Origin: JBMDXB01 sp048594975
Lineage (GTDB): Bacteria; Acidobacteriota; Vicinamibacteria; Vicinamibacterales; 2-12-FULL-66-21
Assembly: GCA_048594975.1 (NCBI GenBank)
Contig: JBMDXQ010000042.1
Coordinates: 62,001 to 126,000, forward strand
Reading direction: 5' to 3'
Length of the DNA: 64,000 bases
Both the position numbers and the translations under genes were made by a program. Shown here in pieces: positions 53,149 through 64,000 of the stretch. Positions within the stretch are counted from its first letter, which is position 1. Each line of letters starts with the position of its first letter. Below the pieces are notes generated by a model. The model searched no databases. It had not been told where the DNA came from and worked only from the letters and a program-made list of their open reading frames with translations.

Positions 53149-53196
53149 TTCCGTCCACGCTCGACTGCCGGCGACCAGCGGCCAGCCCCACGCCGC

Positions 53197-53566
53197 CGGC
53201 TGATTGCTCCCTGCTGCTTCACGCAACAGGTGTCGGTGCGCCAGTCCGCTGCCGCCGACGAGGTGTGTCAGGACATCCGGAAGCGCCTCGCCGCCGGCCA
53301 GTCGCAGCAACAGATCCTCCAGGCAAGGTGCAGCGCTACGAGACGCGCATCCTCGTGCAGCTGCCCGTGGAGAGATTCAAACGGATGCTCTGCGTCCTGC
53401 CGCCAGTCGGCCTGGCTCACCGCCGCGTTCGTCGTCTCCGTGGTGCGCCGCCTTCGCCGGCGCCGCACCGGCTCAGGAGTCCGCTCCGGTGGCGGGCGGC
53501 GGCGGTGGCGGCTCTGATGACGGCTGGGCCGCGGAACTGGACGACCAGCTGCAGGAGTTCGACTGA
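53197..53566 (+). pseudogene. ccmH: Decayed ccmH (cytochrome c biogenesis)
   Basis: Pieces of one CcmH-like protein are spread over three frames: APCCFTQQVSVRQSAAADE and VCQDIRKRLAAGQSQQQIL (53200-53320), then YETRILVQLPVERFKRMLCV and LPPVGLA (53337-53418), AAFVVSVVRRLRRRRTG (53422-53472) and WAAELDDQLQEFD (to 53566). The order is right but each change needs a frameshift, and the CxxC region is altered. It stands just before the cytochrome/nar operon. Sequencing error is possible but three shifts argue for decay. Confidence 0.65.
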
Positions 53567-53790
53567 GCGGCGGCGTCGACTTTCCGGCGACGGGCGCTCG
53601 GCAGTGGCGCGGCGGCCCACGGCACGCGGGCACCCCCGCTCGCGGAACCCGTTGTTTCGCTGGGAATTCCGGGCGGACCGTCCCGCGCGATCGTACCGCC
53701 GTCCGGCGTGACCGTTGCACGAAGGCGTCGCACGTCACCGGCGACGCAGCCGCGCCTCCCGCCGCCGGACGTTCGCCCAATGAGGCTGCC

Positions 53791-54638
53791 ATGTTGCTGC
53801 GATGCGTGCTCCCTGCCGCGGTCTGCGGCGCTCTCGTCCTCGCACCCGTCCCCGCCGCTGCCCAGGCGGCGGCGGAGTTCTATGACCAGAACTGCGCCGG
53901 CTGCCACACGATCGGCCAGGGAAACGCCGGCGGTCCGGACCTGAAGGACGTCACCAGCCGCCGCGATCGTAACTGGCTGATCCGCTTCCTGCTCGACCCC
54001 GACGACTTCCGAACAGATCCGGCAGTCGCGCAAATGATCAAGGACGCGGGCGGCCTCGAGATGCCGACGACGGAGGGACTCACGCGCGAGATGGCAGAGG
54101 CGCTGTTGCTGGTCATCGAGCAGCGCAGCGCCTCCGTCTCCACCTACCCCGCACCCCCTTCGGACCAGGGATGGACGCCTGCCGAAGTCACTCACGGACG
54201 CGACCTCTTCACGGGCCGAAGCCGCCTGATCGCGGCAGGGCCGTCCTGCGTGCACTGCCACGACACCGCGACGCTGGCTCCGCCCGGCGGCGGACGGATG
54301 GGGCCGGACCTCACGCGCGTGACGCAGCGCCTCGGCGGCGCGCGCGGCGTCAGCGCCTGGCTGCGCACCACGCCGAGCCCGGTGATGCGCGAGGTCTATC
54401 GCTCGGCGGCGCTCACGCCCGAGGAATCGCATGCCCTCGCCGCGTTCTTCGACGATGCCGCCGCGCGCGCCGAGCTGCCGGCGGCGTCGCGCGTCGGACC
54501 ATTGATTTTCGGGTCGATGGCGCTTTCCGCGATGGGGCTGGCGATCGCGGGCGTGGCCGGCGCGCGACGGTTCGGCCGCGTCCGCCGTCCGCTCGTCGCC
54601 AGCTACGCACGACGCCCGTCCGCGCCTGGAGGATCCCG

Positions 54639-54642
<4 letters not shown>
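53791..54642 (+). CDS. narC: Membrane-anchored diheme cytochrome c, NarC-like
   Basis: This 283-aa protein has a signal peptide (VLPAAVCGALVLAPVPAAAQ), two heme sites CAGCH (35-39) and CVHCH (153-157), and a C-terminal transmembrane helix (about 241-262). It is directly followed, with a four-base overlap, by narG, the order known from Thermus (narC-narG-narH-narJ-narI-narK), where NarC links the quinol pool and NarI to other carriers. The symbol is by position and layout. Confidence 0.78.
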
Positions 54643-58286
<3,644 letters not shown>

Positions 58287-58303
58287 CCCCAACGAGGCGT
58301 GCG

Positions 58304-59794
58304 ATGGACGTGCGAAGCCAGATCGCCACGGTTTTTCACCTGGACAAGTGCCTCGGCTGCCACACCTGCAGCGTCGCCTGCAAGAACCTGTGGACCGACC
58401 GCAGCGGCGCCGAATACATGTGGTGGAACAACGTCGAGACCAAGCCAGGCACCGGCTACCCGACGCGCTGGGAGGACCAGGAGGAGTACGCCGGCGGGTG
58501 GGAACTGCACCGCGACCGCCTGCGGCTGAAATCGACCGGCAGGGGGCGGATCGTGGCGACGATCTTCCACAACCCGCACATGCCGACCATCGACGAGTAC
58601 TACGAGCCGTGGACCTACGACTACGAGACGCTCTTCACGGCGCCGCCAGGTGACGACCAGCCGGTGGCGCGGCCGGTGTCACTGCTCACGGGCCGCCCGA
58701 TGGATCCGGAGGCCGGACCCAACTGGGACGACGATCTCGGAGGGTCGCCGGTCTACGCGGAAAACGATCCGAACCTGGCGGCGTTGACCGATGCGGAGCG
58801 GCAGCAGCTCTTCGCCGTCGAGCGCATGGTGCTGTTCTACCTGCCGCGGATCTGCAACCACTGCCTGAACCCCGCGTGCGTCGCCGCCTGCCCGTCGGGG
58901 GCGATCTACAAGCGCGGCGAGGACGGGGTGGTCCTCGTGGACCAGAACCGCTGCCGCGCCTGGCGCGCATGCGTGGCGGCGTGCCCGTACAAGAAGACCT
59001 TCTACAACTGGGCGGCCGGGAAGTCCGAGAAGTGCATCCTCTGCTACCCGCGCGTCGAAAGCGGCCAGGCGCCGGCCTGCTGTCACAGCTGCGTGGGCCG
59101 CATCCGCTACGCCGGGGTCCTGTTGTACGACGCGTCGCGCATTGTCGAGGCCGCGTCGGCGCCGCAGGAGCGGCTGCTCGAGGCGCTGCGCGAGATCATC
59201 CTCGACCCGCGCGACCCGCAGGCCGTCGCGGCGGCTGAGGAGGCGGGCGTCCCGGCGAGCACCATCGAGGCGGCCCAGGCCTCGCCCGTCTACCGCTTCG
59301 TGCGCGAGTGGAAGCTCGCGCTGCCGCTCCATCCCGAGTTCCGCACGCTGCCGACGCTGTTCTACGTGCCGCCGCTCTCGCCGGTCCTCGCGACCGTTCG
59401 CGACGGCATCGCCCGCAACGCCGACGCCGGGCTGTTCGACGGCGACGGCACGGCGCGCGTGCCGGTGCGGTTCCTTGCCTCGCTGTTCAGTGCCGGGGTC
59501 GAGGAGCCGGTCCGCTACGCTCTGCGCAAGCAGCAGGCGGTGCGTGCCTACCGGCGCGCAATAGCCGTCGGCGACGTCCACGCGGCGTCCGCACGCGAGC
59601 TGCTGGCGTCGGCCGACTGCAGCGAAGCCCAGGCCGACGCGATTCATGCCCTGACCTCGCTCTGCCGCGCGGGCGATCGGTTCGTGCTTCCGCCGGCCGC
59701 GCGCGAGACGGCGATCGAGCCCCTGCAGGCGCCGCTGGCGCACAAGCAGACCGCGGGCTTCGGGTTCCTGAGCCGTCCGAAGGAGAAGCCGTGA
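58304..59794 (+). CDS. narH: Nitrate reductase beta subunit NarH
   Basis: This 496-aa FeS subunit carries electrons from NarI to NarG. Cluster motifs include CLGCHTCSVACKNLW, CNHCLNPACVAACPSGAIYKR and, in the third group, CRAWRACVAACPYKK, where Trp replaces a Cys and gives the [3Fe-4S] cluster seen in NarH. CILCYPRVESGQAPACCHSCVGR completes four clusters. Start ATG 58304 with GAGG; an ATG at 58280 inside narG is possible. Confidence 0.95.
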   Translation: MDVRSQIATVFHLDKCLGCHTCSVACKNLWTDRSGAEYMWWNNVETKPGTGYPTRWEDQEEYAGGWELHRDRLRLKSTGRGRIVATIFHNPHMPTIDEYYEPWTYDYETLFTAPPGDDQPVARPVSLLTGRPMDPEAGPNWDDDLGGSPVYAENDPNLAALTDAERQQLFAVERMVLFYLPRICNHCLNPACVAACPSGAIYKRGEDGVVLVDQNRCRAWRACVAACPYKKTFYNWAAGKSEKCILCYPRVESGQAPACCHSCVGRIRYAGVLLYDASRIVEAASAPQERLLEALREIILDPRDPQAVAAAEEAGVPASTIEAAQASPVYRFVREWKLALPLHPEFRTLPTLFYVPPLSPVLATVRDGIARNADAGLFDGDGTARVPVRFLASLFSAGVEEPVRYALRKQQAVRAYRRAIAVGDVHAASARELLASADCSEAQADAIHALTSLCRAGDRFVLPPAARETAIEPLQAPLAHKQTAGFGFLSRPKEKP

Positions 59795-60309
59795 CTGCCA
59801 TGTGGTACGCGCTTGCGCGGCTGGTCGTCTATCCGGACGAGCGCATGCACGATGATGCGCGGGCGATGCTCGCGGCCGCGCACGAGACGCCCGGTGCCGC
59901 CGCGGCCTCGGAGTTCCTCGCCGTGACCGGGCCGATGCGGACGGCGGATCTCCAGGAGGAGTACACGGCGGCGTTCGACTTCGATCCGGGGTGCACGCTC
60001 GACCTGGGCTGGCACCTCTACGGCGAGTCCCCCAAGCGTGGCGCGCTGCTGGCGACCCTGCGCGAGGACATGCACCGCGCCGGCATTCCGCAATCGCCCG
60101 AGCTGCCCGATCACCTGACCCAGGTGCTCGAGCTGGTCGCCCGCGAACCGGAAGAGCGGGCGGCGCCGCTCGCCGAGCTCTTCCTGCCGGCGGTGGGGGC
60201 AATCGAAAGGCGTCTGGCAAAGCGCGGCAGCCCGTATGCGCACGTGCTCGCCGCTGTGTACGCCGAGCTCGCGGCGCTGAGGGAACACGCGACCGCCGCA
60301 CACAGGTGA
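59791..60309 (+). CDS. narJ: Nitrate reductase assembly chaperone NarJ
   Basis: This 172-aa helical chaperone is needed for cofactor insertion in NarG and for membrane attachment. It has the TorD/NarJ pattern LARLVVYPDERMHDDARAML near the start, LQEEYTAAFDFDPGCTLDLGWHLYG in the middle and LPDHLTQVLELVA. GTG overlaps the narH stop by four bases, preceded by AAGGAG. Confidence 0.9.
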   Translation: MTAMWYALARLVVYPDERMHDDARAMLAAAHETPGAAAASEFLAVTGPMRTADLQEEYTAAFDFDPGCTLDLGWHLYGESPKRGALLATLREDMHRAGIPQSPELPDHLTQVLELVAREPEERAAPLAELFLPAVGAIERRLAKRGSPYAHVLAAVYAELAALREHATAAHR

Positions 60310-60313
60310 TGCG

Positions 60314-61012
60314 ATGGGCCCAGTCGATCTGTTGCTGTTGGTGGTGCTTCCGTACGTGGCGGTGACGCTCTGCGTGAGCGCCGGAATCGAGCGCTATCGC
60401 CGCCACGGCTTCTCGTTCACCAGCCACTCGAGCCAGTTCCTCGAGAACCGCCTGCACTTCTGGGCGCTGGTGCCGTTCCACGCCGGCATCCTGCTCGTGC
60501 TGGCCGGCCACGTCGTCGCATTCCTCGTGCCGCGCGGCGTGCTGGCGTGGAACGCCGTGCCGGCGCGGCTGCTCGTCCTCGAGACCGTCGCGCTCACCGG
60601 CGGGCTGCTCGCCCTCGGCGGCCTCGGCGCCGCGATCGTCCGACGGGCGATGGTGCCCGCGATCCGGCGGTCGACGACGCTGTTCGACTGGGCAGTATTC
60701 GCGCTGCTGCTCGCTCAGATCGGAACGGGCGTGGCGATGGCCGTCCTCTATCCGTGGGGCTCGTCCTGGTACGCGACGGCAGCCGTTCCCTACCTCCGAT
60801 CGCTGTTCGTCCTGCAGCCGGACGCGGCGCTCGTCGCCGCCATGCCCTCGCTCGTGCGGTGGCACGTCGTCCTCGCCTGGCTGTTCGTCGGCGTGTTCTC
60901 GATCAGCCGGCTCGTGCACATAGTTGCGGTGCCGAACCAGTATCTGTGGCGCGCGCCGCAGGTGGTCCGCTGGGTCAGGCGGCCGGCCGCGGCCGCCGGG
61001 AGGAAGTCGTGA
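60314..61012 (+). CDS. narI: Nitrate reductase gamma subunit NarI
   Basis: This 232-aa membrane cytochrome b has five helices and binds two hemes b. His56, His66, His184 and His202 match the spacing of the E. coli heme ligands (His56, 66, 187, 205 region). SHSSQFLENRLHFWALVPFHAG is the typical quinol-site opening. It oxidises menaquinol and passes electrons to NarH. Starts four bases after narJ. Confidence 0.95.
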   Translation: MGPVDLLLLVVLPYVAVTLCVSAGIERYRRHGFSFTSHSSQFLENRLHFWALVPFHAGILLVLAGHVVAFLVPRGVLAWNAVPARLLVLETVALTGGLLALGGLGAAIVRRAMVPAIRRSTTLFDWAVFALLLAQIGTGVAMAVLYPWGSSWYATAAVPYLRSLFVLQPDAALVAAMPSLVRWHVVLAWLFVGVFSISRLVHIVAVPNQYLWRAPQVVRWVRRPAAAAGRKS

Positions 61013-62385
61013 ATCCTGATGAAGTGGTGGTGGTCAGGGGCAACCCGCGCGTCGGCCTGGCGGGCGCGACGATCGGGTTCTTCGTCGGCTTCGGGGCGGT
61101 CGCGCTCTTCGGGCCGACGGCGATGCGCTTCCGCGATGCGATGGAGCTCAGCCCGATGGCGCTCGGCTTCCTCGTCGCCATGCCGGCGCTCTCCGGATCG
61201 CTGCTCCGCATCCCCTTTTCGGCGTGGGTGGACACGACAGGCGGCCGCAAGCCGTTCCTCGTCCTGCTCGGGCTGTCGATCGTGGGCATGCTCGGCGTCA
61301 CTGCGATGGTCGCGACGCTCTACCCGGATCGGCTGACTCCCGGCATGTATCCGCTGCTGCTCGTCCTCGGGCTGCTCTGCGGCTGCGGCATCGCGACGTT
61401 TTCGGTTGGCATCAGCCAGGTGTCGTACTGGTTCCCGCAGGCGCGGCAGGGGCGAGCGCTGGCGATCTACGCCGGCATCGGCAACCTCGCCCCTGGGGTG
61501 TTCTCGCTGCTCCTGCCCATCGCGATCGGCCGGCTCGGCCTGGCCGGCTCGTACGCCGCCTGGCTCGCGTTCCTCGTCGCGGGCACGGCGCTGTACGCCC
61601 TGCTCGCGCGAAACGCGTGGTACTTCCAGCTCGTCGACGCCGGCCTGTCGCGCGACGACGCCAAGTTCGAGGCGCGTGCGCTGGGCCAGGAGTTGTTCCC
61701 TGCCGGAACGACCCTCGACTCGCTGCGCATCTCCGCGAGCGCATGGCAGACCTGGGCGCTCGTCGCCGTGTACTTCACCACCTTCGGCGGGTTCGTCGCG
61801 CTGACGGCGTGGCTGCCGACCTACTGGGCATCGGCGTTTGGCTTCTCGGTGGTCATGGCCGGCGTGCTCACCGCGGTGTACTCCCTGCTCGCATCGTGCA
61901 TCCGGATCGCCGGCGGGGTGATGGCCGACCGGTTGTACCAAGGCGGCTACAACACCAGCATCCTGGCGCTGTTCATCATGCTCTCGGGAGCGCTGGTGAT
62001 GACCACGGCGCGCGAATACGAGCTGGCCATCCCGGGCATCGTGCTGCTGGCGATCGGGATGGGCGTCTGCAACGCCGCGGTGTTCAAGGTGGTGCCGCAG
62101 GTCGTGCCGCAGGCGGTCGGCGGCGCGGCGGGATGGGTCGGCGGGCTTGGCGCGTTCGGCGGGTTCGCGATTCCGCCCGCCATGGCGTTCGCGGTGCGCG
62201 ATCTCGGCGATCGCGGCTACGCGATCGGGTTCGTGGTCTTCATCTTCCTCGCGCTCGTGTCACTCGCCGTCTCGTGGGTGCTGAAGTACGACACGAAGGC
62301 CGTCGTCGCACCGCTCGCTCCGCCATCGGGCCTGCCGCCGACGGGCCCTCCGACTCTCTCACCCGAGATGTTGCGCAAGAGCTGA
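61009..62385 (+). CDS. narK: Nitrate/nitrite transporter NarK
   Basis: This 458-aa MFS carrier has twelve helices. Arg in LLRIPFSAWVD and Arg in SCIRIAGGVMADR are the two substrate-binding arginines, and GGAAGWVGGLGAFGGFAIPP is the nitrate signature. It probably exchanges nitrate for nitrite or co-transports protons. GTG start overlaps the narI stop by four bases. Last gene of the operon. Confidence 0.94.
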   Translation: MNPDEVVVVRGNPRVGLAGATIGFFVGFGAVALFGPTAMRFRDAMELSPMALGFLVAMPALSGSLLRIPFSAWVDTTGGRKPFLVLLGLSIVGMLGVTAMVATLYPDRLTPGMYPLLLVLGLLCGCGIATFSVGISQVSYWFPQARQGRALAIYAGIGNLAPGVFSLLLPIAIGRLGLAGSYAAWLAFLVAGTALYALLARNAWYFQLVDAGLSRDDAKFEARALGQELFPAGTTLDSLRISASAWQTWALVAVYFTTFGGFVALTAWLPTYWASAFGFSVVMAGVLTAVYSLLASCIRIAGGVMADRLYQGGYNTSILALFIMLSGALVMTTAREYELAIPGIVLLAIGMGVCNAAVFKVVPQVVPQAVGGAAGWVGGLGAFGGFAIPPAMAFAVRDLGDRGYAIGFVVFIFLALVSLAVSWVLKYDTKAVVAPLAPPSGLPPTGPPTLSPEMLRKS

Positions 62386-62421
62386 CCGCCGCGGTTATAG
62401 TGACGGCCGGAGGTCAAACCT

Positions 62422-62988
62422 ATGCGGTTCTCACGTCTCGCGTTACCCGCGGTCTGGCTGTTCGTTGCCGTCGCCGGAAGGGCTGCCGCCGATCCGCGCG
62501 CCTTGCAGGAGCCCGCTCCGCCGAAGCCCGGCCCCGAACACGAAGTCCTCAAGTTGGAGGAAGGCACCTGGGACGCCACCATCGAGTTCATGCCGGGATC
62601 CGGCGTGCCCGCCTCGAAGGGAGTCGAGGTGGCCACGATCGGCTGCGGCGGCCTCTGCCTGATCACGGACTTCAAGGGCGAGACCATGCCCGGTGTCGCG
62701 TTCCATGGTCATGGCATCAGCACATGGGACCCGACGAAGAAGAAGTACGTCGGCAGCTGGACCGATTCGATGTCGCAGGGCCTGTCGTTCAGCGAAGTCA
62801 CGTGGGACGCGGCGGCGAAGAGGTCAACCGGGACGACCGACGCGGCCGACCTGACCGGAAAGATGGTCAAGATGAAGGCGGTCACGGAGCACAAGCAGGA
62901 CGGAGCGCGCGTGTTCACGCTGCAGGGCCCGGGCCCCGACGGAAAAGAGACCATCATCATGCGGATCAGCTACACGCGCCGCAAGTAA
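62422..62988 (+). CDS. Exported DUF1579 domain protein
   Basis: This 188-aa protein has a signal peptide (LALPAVWLFVAVAGRAAA) and a DUF1579 beta-barrel body: HEVLKLEEGTWDATIEFMPG, FHGHGISTWDPTKKKYVGSW, VKMKAVTEHKQDG. The family is widespread and its function is unknown. It follows narK by 36 bases on the same strand but need not be part of the nar transcript. Confidence 0.72.
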   Translation: MRFSRLALPAVWLFVAVAGRAAADPRALQEPAPPKPGPEHEVLKLEEGTWDATIEFMPGSGVPASKGVEVATIGCGGLCLITDFKGETMPGVAFHGHGISTWDPTKKKYVGSWTDSMSQGLSFSEVTWDAAAKRSTGTTDAADLTGKMVKMKAVTEHKQDGARVFTLQGPGPDGKETIIMRISYTRRK

Positions 62989-63086
62989 CCGGCGACACTC
63001 GGCGTTTCGCGTGGGCCTACCGGAACAGCCGAGTGTCCGTCCTCGCCAGTCAACCAGGAGGGCCGCTGTCCGCTACTATGGAGGGC

Positions 63087-63497
63087 ATGGCCCTCGACGA
63101 ACGAGCCTTCTTCACCGAAAAGCCCGAGAACCGTCCGGGCCGTTATCAGTGCCCGAAGTGCAAGCGCACCGGAGACTACAACATCCGCTGGGTGCGCCGG
63201 ACGAAGAAGGACCGGCCGCCGGCCGGAGCCGACGACGCCGATCGCGCCCGGTTCGCGAAGCTTCGCGACTACCTGTTGCGGGTGGATGACGAGGTCACCT
63301 GCAAGACATGCGGGAAGAAGTTCGAGATCCCCTCGCAGCACTCGCTGCTCTTCGTCGACCAGGTGGCCGGCCTCCCCAATGAGGAAGAGCTCGAGCGGGA
63401 GATCGCCGAGGCGTCGGGCGAACCCGAAGCTCCCCCGCCACCTGCCAGGCCGACGCTGCCGGCGCGTTTCACACGCAAGTCGACTGGCTGGAAATAG
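63087..63497 (+). CDS. Small zinc-ribbon protein
   Basis: This 136-aa soluble protein has two Cys pairs: CPKCKRTGDYNIRW near 20 and CKTCGKKFEIPSQH near 70, forming one zinc ribbon. A Pro-rich tail ends the protein (APPPPARPTLPARF). No enzyme motif. Start ATG 63087 is chosen over ATG 63078. Confidence 0.65.
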   Translation: MALDERAFFTEKPENRPGRYQCPKCKRTGDYNIRWVRRTKKDRPPAGADDADRARFAKLRDYLLRVDDEVTCKTCGKKFEIPSQHSLLFVDQVAGLPNEEELEREIAEASGEPEAPPPPARPTLPARFTRKSTGWK

Positions 63498-63839
63498 GGC
63501 TCGCGGCAGCTGGGCCGGGCTGGTTCGGCGGTGGGCTTTCCGGCTCATGAGGGTCTGTGACAAAGACAAATTGATGAGCTTTAGCCCGCCTCAGGCATCG
63601 AAGATGCACAAAGGGTCGCTGCAGCGCCGTTTGCGGTGATTCGGACCCGAAAAGAACCGCAACACGGGCGACATTCGTCCCGTACTTAGGCGGAAACCGG
63701 TCCGCAGCTCATCGGTACGGCGTTTGTATGGTTGAGCTACAGCCGGCCGGTCTGCCCCGGCGCGATGCCCGCCCTTGTTCGCCGCTCTCACGTACGGCGC
63801 AGGTGCGGCCGATAGATCTACGGGGCGAGGAGGCAGCCT
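63498..63839. other. Gene-free leader region
   Basis: No ORF is convincing. It contains hairpin-forming stretches such as ACGGG...CCCGT near 63664 and GCGGAAACCGGTCCGC near 63690, so it may hold a structured leader of the gene that begins at 63840. Confidence 0.4.
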
Positions 63840-64000
63840 ATGGTCAGGAACAGAGCCGAACAGCGTGTGGGTGATCGCCGGTTCGGCCGGGGCGGCGGCC
63901 GGCGGGCAAGTGACCGGCCAGCCCGACACACCACGCCGCAATGCCCGGCCTGCCACAGGGCAGGTACGGCACTGCAGGCGGGCGAGGCGGAAGGCGGCTG
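63840..64000 (+). CDS. Partial zinc-finger-like small protein
   Basis: The ORF starts at ATG 63840 behind GAGGAGG and runs off the window. The visible 53 residues are Arg/Gly-rich followed by QCPACHRAGTALQAGEA, the first half of a zinc-finger-like Cys pair. Function unknown. Confidence 0.45.
   Translation, partial: MVRNRAEQRVGDRRFGRGGGRRASDRPARHTTPQCPACHRAGTALQAGEAEGG

Noticed and set aside
63640..63760. Possible tRNA (TAGCTCAAC and GGGTCCGAATC words on the minus strand)
   Set aside because: No acceptor stem or anticodon arm could be formed around these words.

Overview
The window is GC-rich bacterial chromosome with densely packed, often overlapping genes. The best guess is an Acidobacteriota genome, probably Vicinamibacteria-like. 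This is an inference from gene content: a PadR-controlled permease of the acidobacterial orphan-permease (ADOP) type, three BlaI/M56-peptidase pairs, FG-GAP secreted proteins, and the high GC. No rRNA, tRNA, insertion sequence or CRISPR array was recognised.

Layout. 1-2.2 kb: nuoABC followed directly by gmhA (minus strand). 2.5-8.5 kb: a glycosyltransferase, thiS-thiG, a coiled-coil methyltransferase, a DUF3108 protein and a second methyltransferase. 8.6-17.5 kb: two large secreted FG-GAP proteins flanking an O-antigen ligase-like protein and GDP-mannose dehydratase. 17.7-25.3 kb: a HEAT-repeat protein, two polytopic membrane proteins, an FAD oxidoreductase, an rfbD-like reductase and a DegT aminotransferase; with the preceding region this forms a loose surface-polysaccharide locus. 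25.4-31.4 kb: housekeeping genes smpB, pdxA, ricT, holB and mrcA. 31.7-32.3 kb: a thioredoxin-fold gene with an in-frame TGA at the first position of its CxxC motif and a SECIS-like hairpin just downstream, so a probable selenoprotein. 33.4-37.8 kb: two BlaI/M56 pairs facing each other. 38.0-45.2 kb: an NtrC-type regulator and a histidine kinase with two CxxCH motifs, divergent from a small membrane protein, a cyclic-nucleotide-binding domain protein, a four-CxxCH cytochrome, a Tat-type FeS protein and an NrfD-type quinol subunit, with a good sigma-54 promoter candidate in front. 45.4-51.3 kb: a third BlaI/M56 pair, then PadR with the ADOP permease. 51.7-53.6 kb: a YkuD-type L,D-transpeptidase, MscL with a zinc ribbon, and a decayed ccmH. 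53.8-62.4 kb: a diheme cytochrome plus narGHJIK in Thermus-like order. 62.4-64 kb: a DUF1579 protein and two small zinc-ribbon proteins.

The theme is anaerobic or microaerobic respiration (nitrate reductase, nitrate/nitrite carrier, quinol-linked multiheme module with a heme-sensing two-component system) beside envelope biogenesis and envelope-stress-like sensors. The most notable observations are the candidate selenoprotein, locus-specific direct/inverted short-motif repeats scattered between and inside genes, and three BlaI/M56 modules that share a promoter layout but have different operators and unrelated C-terminal domains.
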